This document shows positions 32,947 to 41,741 of a stretch of DNA of 64,000 nt, one piece after another. The number at the start of each line of letters is the position of its first letter. Position 1 is the stretch's first letter. Below the pieces are notes generated by a model. The model ran no database searches, was not told where the DNA came from, and saw only the letters and a program-made list of their open reading frames with translations. Source of the DNA: Amycolatopsis marina (GTDB lineage Bacteria > Actinomycetota > Actinomycetes > Mycobacteriales > Pseudonocardiaceae); NCBI RefSeq assembly GCF_900111885.1, contig NZ_FOKG01000004.1, positions 174,164-238,163 on the forward strand, written 5' to 3'. A program made the translations under genes and the position numbers.

Positions 32947-34124
32947 AGCGAAACGGTCAGGATCTCTTCGATCTCGGCCTGGGCGAACAACCGGGGATGG
33001 TTGCCACTGACGACGTCCTCGAGCGCGCCTCGCGCGATCGAGGCGATCATCGTGTCGTCGACGCCCAGGTCCCGTAGCGGAAGCCGGGCCTTGACGTCGT
33101 CGGCCAGGTCTCGAACCGCGGTGATCGCGGATCGGGCGTTGCTCCGTGTGTCGGCGGATGTCGGCAATGCCATCGCCTGTGCGACCAGGCTGTACGGCGA
33201 ACCGGCCACGTCGACCGATCGTCGCATTACTTCGTCGAGCACCGCGGTCAGCGCGAGTCCGTGGACGGCGCCGGTGTGATTGGTGATGGTGTGGGCGATG
33301 CCGTGCACCAGGCCAAGCCCACTGAGGGTCAGCGCGAGGCCGGCCAGGTGCGAACCCATGATCAATCGAGATCGTGCGTCGAGGTCGGAACCGTCAGCCA
33401 CGGCGGTCACCAGACTGGAGCTGACCAGCCGGATGGCCTCAGTCGCGTAGGCCACCGACAGTGGGTTGGCTCCCTTGGAGGCAAGCGACTCGATCCCGTG
33501 CGTCAGGGCATCCATTCCGGTCGCGGCTGTCACTTTCGCGGGTAGACCCACGGTGAGTTCGGGATCGAGTATCGCGTAACGCGGACGTACGCTCGCATGG
33601 CCGATATAGACCTTGCAGCGGGCAACGGGATCCTCGATCACGCCGAAGCCGTTGGTCTCGGCGCCAGTCCCCGCCGTAGTCGGTACAGCCACGATCGGCA
33701 GGCCGGGAAACGGTGGTTCCGCGGTGTAGGCGTAGTCCCTGGCAACACCACGGTTCGCGGCCAGCAGGGCGATGCCTTTAGCGGCATCGAGGGCGGAGCC
33801 TCCGCCGACGGCGACCACGGCAGCGGCGCCGAACCGGCGTACCTGGGCAGTGGCATCGTCGATGGTGCGGGTGGTGGGGTTCGATTCGACGCCCTCGTAG
33901 AGCGCGGTCTCGATGCCAGCGCTCTCGAGGATGCGAAGCACCTGGTCGAGAATCCCAGTCGCTCGCATCCCCCTGTCGGTGACGACGAAAGCGCGCTGAT
34001 GTCCGACGTATGCGATCGCCTGGGGCAGGTGGTCCACCGCGGCGGCCCCGAAATCGACATGCGCGTGCGGTTCGATACTCAACGCTGTGCCGGAAAGCGG
34101 GCCGACGAGTTCGTTCATGGTCAC
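32943..34124 (-). CDS. Iron-containing (group III) alcohol dehydrogenase
   Basis: This is a 393-aa Fe-ADH family enzyme. The NAD-binding GGGSALDAAKG lies at about 109-119 and the second nucleotide block PTTAGTGAETN at about 148-158. Metal ligands are apparent: Asp and His in GMDALTHGIES, His in GLVHGIAHT and His in GAVHGL. Family members include 4-hydroxybutyrate, lactaldehyde and maleylacetate reductases; with the semialdehyde dehydrogenase directly downstream, a hydroxyacid or diol oxidised to a semialdehyde is plausible. It overlaps both neighbours by 4 bp, so expression is tightly coupled. Confidence 0.88.
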   Translation of the reverse strand: MTMNELVGPLSGTALSIEPHAHVDFGAAAVDHLPQAIAYVGHQRAFVVTDRGMRATGILDQVLRILESAGIETALYEGVESNPTTRTIDDATAQVRRFGAAAVVAVGGGSALDAAKGIALLAANRGVARDYAYTAEPPFPGLPIVAVPTTAGTGAETNGFGVIEDPVARCKVYIGHASVRPRYAILDPELTVGLPAKVTAATGMDALTHGIESLASKGANPLSVAYATEAIRLVSSSLVTAVADGSDLDARSRLIMGSHLAGLALTLSGLGLVHGIAHTITNHTGAVHGLALTAVLDEVMRRSVDVAGSPYSLVAQAMALPTSADTRSNARSAITAVRDLADDVKARLPLRDLGVDDTMIASIARGALEDVVSGNHPRLFAQAEIEEILTVSL

Positions 34125-35023
34125 GCTCCCGCCGGGACGCGCAGGTCGATCCCTGCCAGTTCCTCGTAGAGCCGCACCGGAATCATCTCGCCCGCAAGGC
34201 CACCGTACTTCGCCTTGCCCCGGCGGTAGATCTGTTCCACGACCGCCGAAAGCTCCACGGGAACGTTCACGTCGCGGGAGAGATCGACTGCCAGCCCGAG
34301 ATCCTTACAGGCCAGCATCATGGCGAAGGACTCGTCGTAGTCCCCGTGTTCGAGAATGCCTGCCACGTCCCGTTCCAGGAACCGGGAGTTCGCGGGACTC
34401 GCGATCAGGGACTGCCGGAGCACATTCAGGTCGACCCCGGCCTTTACGCCAATGGTGAGTACCTCGGCGGTGGCGACCAGATGCGAGAACCAGAGCAGAT
34501 TCACCATCAGCTTCACCGTGTACCCGGCCCCGTGGCCGCCGACCAGGAAGATCCGCTCGGCATCGCCCATGATCTCCAGCAGTGGCCTGCACCGCTCGAA
34601 GATCTCTTTGTCACCACCGGCGAATATCTGCAAGGTGCCCTCGCTCGCTCCACGCGCCATCCCGCTGACCGGAGCGTCCAACCGATGTACACCACGCTCA
34701 GCAAGGCGTTCGCCCGCGGTACGCGCAGCCTCCGGCGTCGAGGTGGACATGTCGATCCACACGGCGTCGGCGTGCAGTTCCTCGACCACGCCGGAGCCGA
34801 CCAGGACGCTCTCGACCTGGCGCGGTCCGGGAAGCATCGTGATCAGGACGTCGACCTCGGCCGCCACCTCAGCCGGCGTGTCGGCCCATGACGCGCCGAG
34901 CGCGACGTGCTGCTCCGCGGCTTCGCTGTCTCTGTCGTGCACCACGAGCGGGACACCGGCCCGCAACAGGTTGAGCGACATGGGTCCACCCATGTGCCCG
35001 AGTCCGATGAATCCAACCTTCAC
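34121..35023 (-). CDS. 3-hydroxyisobutyrate dehydrogenase family NAD(P)-dependent oxidoreductase
   Basis: This is a 300-aa beta-hydroxyacid dehydrogenase. The Rossmann loop GFIGLGHMG is at residues 4-12, the substrate loop DAPVSGMARGASEGTL at about 116-131 and the catalytic lysine in GAGYTVKLMVN (K170 region). The all-helical C-terminal domain is complete. It acts on a 3-hydroxyacid such as hydroxyisobutyrate, tartronate semialdehyde or a sulfonated analogue. It overlaps the Fe-ADH gene by 4 bp; a 59-bp gap separates it from the preceding ALDH gene. Confidence 0.87.
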   Translation of the reverse strand: MKVGFIGLGHMGGPMSLNLLRAGVPLVVHDRDSEAAEQHVALGASWADTPAEVAAEVDVLITMLPGPRQVESVLVGSGVVEELHADAVWIDMSTSTPEAARTAGERLAERGVHRLDAPVSGMARGASEGTLQIFAGGDKEIFERCRPLLEIMGDAERIFLVGGHGAGYTVKLMVNLLWFSHLVATAEVLTIGVKAGVDLNVLRQSLIASPANSRFLERDVAGILEHGDYDESFAMMLACKDLGLAVDLSRDVNVPVELSAVVEQIYRRGKAKYGGLAGEMIPVRLYEELAGIDLRVPAGA

Positions 35024-35082
35024 GAGTACCTCACTTGGCGAGAAAGACGGAGTTGGGAGAGGCCGGCGCGGATGGCCGGTGT

Positions 35083-36585
35083 TCAGGAGAAGTCGATCCA
35101 GGTGGTCTTCAGCGCGCTGTATTCGTCCATGGCGTGCAAGGACTTGTCGCGGCCGGAACCGGAAGCCTTGAAACCACCAAAGGGAGCGAAGACATCGGTG
35201 GCGTCAAAGGTGTTGACCCATACCGTCCCGGCGCGCAGTTTGCCGGCGACGCGGTGGGCGGTGGCCAGGTCCTTGGTCCAAACCGAGGCGGCAAGGCCGT
35301 AGACGGTCTGGTTGGCCATTGCCAAACCTTCCTCGACGCCGTCGAACTCCAGCACGGACAGGACGGGACCGAAAATCTCTTCCTGTGCGACCCGGCTGGT
35401 GTTGGCGATCTTGTCGAGGACGGCGGGCTCGACGAAGTACCCGCCGCTGTCCGGGTTCAACCTTCGCCCGCCGATCAGGTCAGCACCATCTTCCCGGCCG
35501 AGGTCGATGTAGGTGAGCACTGTGTCGAGCTGACGCTGATCCACGATCGGCCCCATCGTGGTGGTGGGATCAAGCGGATCGCCGACGACGAACCTTGCCG
35601 TGACGTCGAGGACTCGGGACAGTAGTTCGTCCTTGACAGCGCGGTCGGCGAGCAGCCGCGATCCCGCGTTGCAGGTCTGGCCGGCGTTGTAGCAGATTCC
35701 CCAGGCGATCGCTTCGGCTGCGGCAGGCAGGTTGCTGGAATCGGCCAGCACGAGTTGTGGCGACTTGCCGCCCGCCTCGAGTTGCACCTGCTTGCCGTTG
35801 GACTCGCCCGCGTACTGCAGGAAGAGCTTGCCCACATCCCCGGAGCCGGTGAAGGCAATCTTGTCGACGTCGGGGTGACGGCCGAGTGCCTGGCCGGCCT
35901 CCACTCCCAGTCCTGGCACCACGTTGAACACGCCTGCCGGAACACCGGCTTCGATCGCCAGGCGGGCCAGCAGCAGCGCGGACAGCGACGATTGTTCCGC
36001 CGGTTTGAGGACCACGCTGTTGCCTGCCGCCAACGCGGGTGCGAGCTTCCACGAAGCGATGATCAGCGGGTAGTTCCACGGGACAACGGCACCGACCACC
36101 CCGAGCGGTTCACGGGTGATTGTCACCAATGTTCCCTCACCGCTGGGTGCCACCTCGTCGTAGATCTTGTCCAGCGCTTCGGCATACCACTGCAGGCAGA
36201 ACGCCGCGGACGACACGTCGACACGAACCGACTCGGCGATCGGTTTGCCTACGTCGAGCGTCTCGAGCAGCGCGAGTTCCTCGGTGTGCTCCCGGACGAG
36301 TTCGGCCCACCGCAGCATGATCTGCTTACGGGCGCGGGGCGCCAGCGATCGCCAGCGTCCATCCTCGAAGGACGATCGGGCGACGCGGACAGCCGAGTCG
36401 ACGTCCGCCGCACTCCCGCGCGCCACCTCGGCAATGACACTGCCGTCACGGGGGGTACGTGACTCGAACGTCTCGCCGGACAGCGCTGGCCGGTAGTCGC
36501 CGTCGACGAACATGCGCCCTTCCGGTGTGCTGTTCTTGGCGGCCCGCACCCAGTCTTCGTGGCTACGCTTCAGCAACTCGCTCAT
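35083..36585 (-). CDS. Aldehyde dehydrogenase (betaine-aldehyde / gamma-glutamyl-aminobutyraldehyde type)
   Basis: This is a 500-aa ALDH of the ALDH9/PuuC group. Blocks seen are VVPWNYPLIIASWKLAPALA (about 159-178), FTGSGDVGK (about 238-246), the base Glu in LEAGGKSPQ and the nucleophile Cys in NAGQTCNAGSR (about 294-304). The end GGFKASGSGRDKSLHAMDEY is diagnostic of this subgroup. The ATG overlaps the upstream stop (ATGA). Amino- or trimethylammonio-aldehydes are the usual substrates, which fits the betaine-type importer of the same operon; the exact substrate is unknown. Confidence 0.88.
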   Translation of the reverse strand: MSELLKRSHEDWVRAAKNSTPEGRMFVDGDYRPALSGETFESRTPRDGSVIAEVARGSAADVDSAVRVARSSFEDGRWRSLAPRARKQIMLRWAELVREHTEELALLETLDVGKPIAESVRVDVSSAAFCLQWYAEALDKIYDEVAPSGEGTLVTITREPLGVVGAVVPWNYPLIIASWKLAPALAAGNSVVLKPAEQSSLSALLLARLAIEAGVPAGVFNVVPGLGVEAGQALGRHPDVDKIAFTGSGDVGKLFLQYAGESNGKQVQLEAGGKSPQLVLADSSNLPAAAEAIAWGICYNAGQTCNAGSRLLADRAVKDELLSRVLDVTARFVVGDPLDPTTTMGPIVDQRQLDTVLTYIDLGREDGADLIGGRRLNPDSGGYFVEPAVLDKIANTSRVAQEEIFGPVLSVLEFDGVEEGLAMANQTVYGLAASVWTKDLATAHRVAGKLRAGTVWVNTFDATDVFAPFGGFKASGSGRDKSLHAMDEYSALKTTWIDFS

Positions 36586-37691
36586 CGCACCGCGCACCTC
36601 TCGACTGCGTCCTCGTCCAGTTCCACGCCGATCCCTGGTGTGTCAGGGACATTGACATATCCCTCCGCATCGATCCATACCGGTTTCGCGAGCATGAAGT
36701 CCCGTCGCTCGGCCGTCCATCCCACCGGGTCGTAGGGGAACTCGAAGTAGGGTGCTGCTCCGACGCCCGCGGCGACATGCAAGTTGGCGAGCACGCCGAT
36801 GCCGTTGGTCCAGCTGTGTGGGGTGAATTGGCGGTTGCGGTGTTGAGCCAGTTCTGCCGCCGTGCGACTGCGATGCATGCCGATGGCCAGTACGCAGTCC
36901 ATTTGATACACATCGAGCAGGTCGTGGTCCAGATAGGTGAGCACGTCATTGAACGAAGGAAGCATCTCCCCACCTGCGATCCGCAATCCTGTCGAAGCGC
37001 GCAGCTCTTTGAGACCTTGCAGATCGTTGTAGGGCAACGGTTCCTCGACCCAGAAAACGCCCAGCTCCTCGAGCCGACGCACGGTTCGGGATACGGTCTT
37101 GACGTCCAGTGCCGGGTCGACATCGCCTGCCATCCGCCACGACTGGTTGAGGTCGACCATGATGGTGAAGTCGTCCCCCAACGCATCGCGCACACCGCGC
37201 ACCGAGGCGATCCCCCGCTCGATGCCGTGCCGATCGATCCGAATCTTCATCGCGCGAAACCCCTGCTGCCGCGCGGCAAGCGCTGACTCGACCCGCTCCT
37301 CCGGGCCCTTGAGCTCCCCTGTGGACATGTAAGCGGGGATGCGGGTGGTCAGGTTGCCGAACAACACCGATACCGGAACGCCGGTGACTTTTCCGATGAT
37401 GTCCCACAGGGCGACTTCGAACGGCCAGAACCGTCCGGCGTGGAAGTTGATGGTCTCGATGACCCTGATCTGGCGCATGATCTGCAACGGATCGGTGCCG
37501 ATGAACAGGTGCTCGAACGCCTCGAACCCGTCCATGGTGTCGCCAGACCCGATGCCGACGATGCCCTGGTCGGTCTCCACTCGAACCACCGTCGCGTCGA
37601 AATGCGTTCGTGGGATCGGATCCCATGCAGCATGGAACGGCGGGTCAAGGTTCAGCCGGAGCCGGTCCAGCCGAATATTGGTGATCTTCAT
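36582..37691 (-). CDS. Enolase-superfamily enzyme, mandelate racemase subgroup
   Basis: This is a 369-aa (beta/alpha)7beta-barrel enzyme with an N-terminal capping domain. The second-strand motif is KIR in RAMKIRID (about 163-170). Metal ligands follow in VDLNQSW (Asp), VEEPLPYND (Glu) and AGGEMLPSF (Glu). The His-Asp dyad pattern of the mandelate racemase subgroup is seen as QMDCVLAIG and FTPHSWTNGIG, and a late Glu in FEFPYDP. Such enzymes abstract an alpha-proton from a carboxylate, giving epimerisation or dehydration; acid-sugar dehydratases and betaine epimerases are known relatives. In this operon it probably acts on the imported compound first. The substrate cannot be read from the sequence. 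Confidence 0.87.
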   Translation of the reverse strand: MKITNIRLDRLRLNLDPPFHAAWDPIPRTHFDATVVRVETDQGIVGIGSGDTMDGFEAFEHLFIGTDPLQIMRQIRVIETINFHAGRFWPFEVALWDIIGKVTGVPVSVLFGNLTTRIPAYMSTGELKGPEERVESALAARQQGFRAMKIRIDRHGIERGIASVRGVRDALGDDFTIMVDLNQSWRMAGDVDPALDVKTVSRTVRRLEELGVFWVEEPLPYNDLQGLKELRASTGLRIAGGEMLPSFNDVLTYLDHDLLDVYQMDCVLAIGMHRSRTAAELAQHRNRQFTPHSWTNGIGVLANLHVAAGVGAAPYFEFPYDPVGWTAERRDFMLAKPVWIDAEGYVNVPDTPGIGVELDEDAVERCAVR

Positions 37692-37693
37692 TC

Positions 37694-38197
37694 TCAGTCC
37701 GCTGTGTAGAAGGGATTGTGGGGGCGGGCACGGGCCTGGAGCACGCGGTCGAGGTCAGGTTCCCGAGCAGCCCCCGCGTTCAGCGCTGTCCGAACCGCCT
37801 CACGGTTGTTGCGGTAGACCAGGTCGGGGTCCTTCGCGGCCGGGTTCACCCAGACCGCGGCGATCAACGCGAGTTCATCCACCTGCTCGGCCCGCACCAC
37901 TCCGTCGGCCACGGCGTCAGCGACCCCGGCCGCGATACCTGCCTGCGCCGGTCCCCAATGCAGCAATCCGTGGTCGTGCTCGGAGATCGTGGCCTTGTTG
38001 ACGAAGAGGGTCAGGGGCTTGACGGGTAACCCGGGGCGAAGGATGGCGACGAACGGCTGGTGTCCAGGGTTGGGGCCGGCCAAGGCGCCCGCCCAGGCGG
38101 TACCCACGGAGCCGTCTCGCGGGCCGAGAACCGTATTGACGTGAGCTGCTTCGGCGCCCTCACCGATGAAGCTCTCGCCGATCTGCACCTCGGTCAC
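37694..38197 (-). CDS. fae: Formaldehyde-activating enzyme (Fae) homologue
   Basis: This is a 167-aa protein collinear with Fae: IGESFIGEGAEAAHVNTVLG carries the catalytic His of the AHV/I motif (His17 in methylotroph Fae). VGTAWAGALAGPNPGHQPF, VKPLTLFVNKATI and WGPAQAGIAAGVADAVADGV then follow in the family order. Fae joins formaldehyde to tetrahydromethanopterin. The GTG start is fixed by GGAGGAGGG upstream and overlaps the previous stop (GTGA). No methanopterin genes are visible, so this copy may use another pterin or act on a different aldehyde; its place between the importer and the dehydrogenases suggests that the pathway releases formaldehyde or a like aldehyde. Confidence 0.87.
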   Translation of the reverse strand: MTEVQIGESFIGEGAEAAHVNTVLGPRDGSVGTAWAGALAGPNPGHQPFVAILRPGLPVKPLTLFVNKATISEHDHGLLHWGPAQAGIAAGVADAVADGVVRAEQVDELALIAAVWVNPAAKDPDLVYRNNREAVRTALNAGAAREPDLDRVLQARARPHNPFYTAD

Positions 38198-39129
38198 AGC
38201 AGTCCCTCCTCCTCGAGCCACTTCTCCGCCACGTCGTCGGCGTCCAGGCCATCGACGTCAACCTGGGCGTTGAGCCGCCGCATCGTCTCGGTGTCGAGCC
38301 TCTCCGCCAGAGGTGCCAGGATCTGCGCGATCTCCGGGTGCTCGTCCAGCGTCGCTTGCTGCAAGGTCGGTGCTCCTTGATAGACGGGAAAGAACTGCTT
38401 GTCGTCGGTAAGCACGGTCAGATCCAGATTCGCGACCCGGCCGTCGGTAGCGAACACCTCGCCGAAGTTGCAGGTGTCGCCGTTGTCCGTCTCGGTATAG
38501 ATCACCCCGGTATCAAGCGTCTTGATCTGCTGGCGGGGAACGTCGATGCCATAGGTCTTGAGTAGGCCGCTGAGCCCGTCGTCCCTGGCCGCGAATTCAC
38601 TTTCGACGCAGATGGTCACTGCTTGTGGGTCCGACTTCGCCAACGAGGCAAGATCGGACAGGGAGGCCAGGCCCTTCTCCTCGGCGAACTCTCGACGGAC
38701 GGCGAGGGCGTAGGTGTTGTTGAAGTCCGCCGGCTCCAGCCAGGCGATGGCGTTTTGGGCACCGTCTTCCTTCTTCACCGCCAAGTACTGTTCCTCCGGA
38801 TCACCGATCGGCGTGGTGTGCTTGAGGTAGGTGATCCACCCGGTTCCGGTGTACTCCCAGTACAGGTCGACTTCGCCGGACTCCAGGGCCTTTCGGGTAT
38901 TGACCGAGCCGGTGATCTGCTTGGGCTCGGCGTCGGCACCGTTGGCGGCCAGCAACTGGGCTGTCAGGGAGGCAAGGATGTTCTGCTCACTGAAGTCTTT
39001 GGCACCGACGACGAAGGAAGCGCCTGCCAGCGACCCTTCGCCGACCGAGGCATCCCCGGACCCGCATCCGGCGAGCGCGACCGCCGCAAAGCCTGCGGTC
39101 GCCAAGGTGAGAAGCTTGCGCATATACAT
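38194..39129 (-). CDS. Glycine betaine/choline-type ABC transporter substrate-binding lipoprotein (OpuAC/OpuCC family)
   Basis: This is a 311-aa binding lipoprotein: lipobox LAGC with C22. The mature domain reads FVVGAKDFSEQNILASLTAQLL, then SGEVDLYWEYTGTGW, whose aromatics are typical of the quaternary-ammonium binding cage, and later EVFATDGRVANLDLTVL. These are the landmarks of OpuC/OsmX-type proteins. An ATG with GGAGAA upstream starts the gene; the frame upstream is open but overlaps the permease gene. It delivers its ligand to the two permeases and ATPase of the same operon. The ligand is likely a betaine- or choline-like cation, not proven. Confidence 0.87.
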   Translation of the reverse strand: MYMRKLLTLATAGFAAVALAGCGSGDASVGEGSLAGASFVVGAKDFSEQNILASLTAQLLAANGADAEPKQITGSVNTRKALESGEVDLYWEYTGTGWITYLKHTTPIGDPEEQYLAVKKEDGAQNAIAWLEPADFNNTYALAVRREFAEEKGLASLSDLASLAKSDPQAVTICVESEFAARDDGLSGLLKTYGIDVPRQQIKTLDTGVIYTETDNGDTCNFGEVFATDGRVANLDLTVLTDDKQFFPVYQGAPTLQQATLDEHPEIAQILAPLAERLDTETMRRLNAQVDVDGLDADDVAEKWLEEEGLL

Positions 39130-39158
39130 GGGGTTCTCCAGAAATGGTGGTGTGCGGT

Positions 39159-39947
39159 TCAGAGTCCGCGTGGACGAACCGACTTTTCGAGGACTCCCGC
39201 GAGCCAGTCGAGGGTGAACGCGACGACGGCTGTGAGCACGGCACCGGTGACGAGGATCGGGGTCCGGGTGGTCTTGATTCCGGCGACGATGATGTCGCCG
39301 AGTCCTCCTGCGTTGACGAAGGTGGCGACTGTCGCGACACCGACACAGATGATGATCGTGGTGCGCAGCCCTGCGAGCATCACCGGTATCGCAAGCGGCA
39401 GTTCGATCTTGCGCAGCACCTGCAGCGGAGTGAGGCCCATGCCGTTCGCGGCCTCTACGAGGTTCCGGTCCACCTGCTGGATACCGACGATGGTGTTCCG
39501 CAGGACCGGTAGCACGGCGCTGGCGATCAGGGCCGCGATCGCGATGTTCTGGCCGATCGAGAACACCATCGCCATGATGACCAGGACACCGAGCGCAGGC
39601 GTCGCCTGACCCACATTGGCGGCGACGAGCGCGAACGGTGTGAGCCACTGGGTCCCCGGTCGCGTCAGCAGGACACCGAGCGGCATCGCGATCAGTACCA
39701 CTGCTGCTGTGGCGATCGCCGTGAGTTTCAGGTGCTGCAGCGTCGCGTCACCGATCATCCCGGCATTGAGCACCCTGACCTCGATACTGTCGAGTTCGCG
39801 GCTGGAAACCCATAGGTACAGCGCGAGAACGACGCTCACAAGTATGGCGGGAGTCAGCAGATGTTTGGCCAGTGCGCGCCGCGACCAGCGTTCATCTGTT
39901 TTCACCTCGAACGCCGAACTGAGGGTGTCAACGGACATGGGAATCAT
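39159..39947 (-). CDS. ABC transporter permease (OpuCB/ProW type), copy 2
   Basis: This is a 262-aa permease with about six membrane segments. The cytoplasmic EAA loop is seen as VEAANGMGLTPLQVLRKIELPLAIPV (about 164-189). The hydrophobic profile and RNTIVGIQQVD are shared with the other permease of the operon. A long N-terminal cytosolic tail (about 35 aa) is present. It overlaps the ATPase gene by 20 bp; an ATG three codons further in is possible. With its partner permease it forms the channel for the quaternary-amine-type substrate. Confidence 0.87.
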   Translation of the reverse strand: MIPMSVDTLSSAFEVKTDERWSRRALAKHLLTPAILVSVVLALYLWVSSRELDSIEVRVLNAGMIGDATLQHLKLTAIATAAVVLIAMPLGVLLTRPGTQWLTPFALVAANVGQATPALGVLVIMAMVFSIGQNIAIAALIASAVLPVLRNTIVGIQQVDRNLVEAANGMGLTPLQVLRKIELPLAIPVMLAGLRTTIIICVGVATVATFVNAGGLGDIIVAGIKTTRTPILVTGAVLTAVVAFTLDWLAGVLEKSVRPRGL

Positions 39948-40998
39948 TCACCTGGCCGGCTCGTGCCCACAGTTCGCACACCCGCTCGAAGTCGAGACTG
40001 CCCAGCGGATGTCCGGCCGCGTCGTGCACGGTGACGTGTGCGCTTCCGCCGCGAAGCATGGCGTCGATAGCGTCCCGGATGGTGTCCTCGCAGCGCACCA
40101 CTATCCCGTCGGTACTTCCGTCCGGTAACGCCCGATCGAGCACGCCCTGGTGTATCGCGTCGCCGACCGTGGTCAACCCCATCCGCCGGATCGCGGCGCC
40201 GGAGCCGACAAAACTCGCGACGTAATCGTCTGCCGGTGCGGACAAGATCCGTTCTGGGGTGTCGAACTGGGCGATCACCGAACGTTCTCGGAGAACCGCG
40301 ATTCGATCACCGAGCCTGATGGCCTCGTCGAAGTCGTGCGTAACGAAGATGATCGTCTTACGCAGTTCCTTCTGCAGTTTCAGGAACTCATTCTGCAGGT
40401 GTTCCCGAGTAATCGGATCGGTCGCACCGAACGGCTCGTCCATCAGCATGATCGGCGGATCGGCGGCGAGCGCGCGGGCAACACCCACCCGTTGCTGCTG
40501 TCCACCGGACAGTTGCCGCGGATACCGTCCGCGGTATGCCGAAGGGTCCAAACCCACCAACTCGAGCAACTCGTCGATACGGCCGGCGATCTTCGTCGCT
40601 TTCCAGCCGAGCAACCGTGGGATCAGGCCGATGTTGTCCCCGATCGTCATGTGTGGGAACAAGCCGATCTGCTGAATGACGTATCCGATGCTCCGGCGGA
40701 GTTCGTTTCGGTCGATGCGCAGGACGTCCTGCCCGTCGATGAGGATGTGCCCGCTCGTCGGCTCGATGAGCCGGTTGATCATCTTCATCGTGGTGGTCTT
40801 GCCGCAACCGGAAGGACCGAGGAACATCACCAATTCGCCGGGGGCGATGTCCATCGAGACATTCTCTACAGCGGGAACGGACTGACCGGGGTACCGCTTG
40901 GTCAGATCGGCGAGTTGGATCGAAGCGCCGTGCGAACGTGCGGCCGGTGAACCAAGGCCCGGACGGCGAGCATCGGCGACAGGAATGGGGTTAGACAC
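39928..40998 (-). CDS. ABC transporter ATP-binding protein with CBS-type C-terminus (OpuCA/ProV type)
   Basis: This is a 356-aa ATPase. Walker A is GPSGCGKTT (about 65-73), the Q-loop VIQQIGLFP, the signature LSGGQQQRVGVARALA (about 164-179), Walker B IMLMDEP and the switch His in FVTHDFDEA. The region after about 265 resembles paired CBS modules (TTVGDAIHQGVL; CEDTIRDAIDAML), which in OpuA sense ionic strength or cyclic di-AMP. The GTG start is chosen because GAGGGGG precedes it; it overlaps the upstream permease by 8 bp. It powers the importer. Confidence 0.9.
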   Translation of the reverse strand: MSNPIPVADARRPGLGSPAARSHGASIQLADLTKRYPGQSVPAVENVSMDIAPGELVMFLGPSGCGKTTTMKMINRLIEPTSGHILIDGQDVLRIDRNELRRSIGYVIQQIGLFPHMTIGDNIGLIPRLLGWKATKIAGRIDELLELVGLDPSAYRGRYPRQLSGGQQQRVGVARALAADPPIMLMDEPFGATDPITREHLQNEFLKLQKELRKTIIFVTHDFDEAIRLGDRIAVLRERSVIAQFDTPERILSAPADDYVASFVGSGAAIRRMGLTTVGDAIHQGVLDRALPDGSTDGIVVRCEDTIRDAIDAMLRGGSAHVTVHDAAGHPLGSLDFERVCELWARAGQVNDSHVR

Positions 40999-41638
40999 GG
41001 AGCCCCCTCGAAGTCGTGAGACGGCGGATGAGAATGAAAGTGGCGTCGAAAGCCAGTGCGAGCAGGACAACACCGACCGTGCCGGCAATAGCCTGGTTCA
41101 GCGCGTTCGTCGCGCCAAGCCGGGAAAGGCCGGCGAAGATTTCGTTGCCGAAGCCCGGCCCGGCGACGTAAGCGGCGATGGCGGCGATGGCGAACAACAT
41201 CTGCGCTGCGACGCGGATGCCTGTGACGATCACCGGCCACGCCATCGGAAGCTGTACGCGCCAAATCGCGGTCGGTCGCGACAGCCCCATTCCGTTGGCT
41301 GCCTCGAGGATGGCCGTGTCGACGCTTCGCAACCCGGCAATGGTGTTCCGCACGATCGGCAGCAGCGAGTAGACCACCAGAGCGATCACCGAGGGCACCC
41401 AACCGAGACCGAAGAACGGGATCAACAGGGCCAGCAGTGCCAGCGAGGGGATCGTGAGAAGTCCCCCTGCTGTGGACACCGCGATGCCGGACCAGCGCGG
41501 GCTCTGCCAGGTCAGCACGCCCACCCCCAACCCGACGACCGTGGCGATTCCCAGCGCCAGCACCACGACCGTGAGGTGCTCAAGGCTCATGACGAGAAGG
41601 TCATCCCAGTTGAAGTCGAGGTACTCGAGGAACGTCAC
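40991..41638 (-). CDS. ABC transporter permease (OpuCB/ProW type), copy 1
   Basis: This is a 215-aa permease, first gene of the ten-gene operon. It has five or six membrane segments and the EAA loop LEAANGMGLSRPTAIWRVQLPMA (about 112-134). RNTIAGLRSVD is shared with the second permease. It is divergent from the iclR gene with a 103-bp gap that holds a palindromic CCATATGG. The length is normal for single-domain OpuB/OpuC permeases. Confidence 0.88.
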   Translation of the reverse strand: MTFLEYLDFNWDDLLVMSLEHLTVVVLALGIATVVGLGVGVLTWQSPRWSGIAVSTAGGLLTIPSLALLALLIPFFGLGWVPSVIALVVYSLLPIVRNTIAGLRSVDTAILEAANGMGLSRPTAIWRVQLPMAWPVIVTGIRVAAQMLFAIAAIAAYVAGPGFGNEIFAGLSRLGATNALNQAIAGTVGVVLLALAFDATFILIRRLTTSRGLRV

Positions 41639-41708
41639 CTGCCCACCTCCGTTCGTGTGACGGCGACAACAGGAAGCTACAATCGGGTAGGTTTACGAGC
41701 AATATGAG

Positions 41709-41723
41709 TTGTCCATATGGCAA
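41709..41723. promoter_or_regulatory. Candidate IclR operator in the divergent promoter region
   Basis: TTGTCCATATGGCAA is a near-symmetrical site with a perfect CCATATGG core, between the iclR gene and the catabolic operon (19 bp before the chosen iclR start). IclR-family operators are often 15-bp pseudo-palindromes of this shape. Confidence 0.45.
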
Positions 41724-41741
41724 CACCCCCTGGGAGCGAAT

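Noticed and set aside
31414..41638. Simple choline-to-glycine-betaine osmoprotection operon
   Set aside because: No choline dehydrogenase or oxidase gene, and Fae, enolase, HIBADH and Fe-ADH have no place in that pathway.
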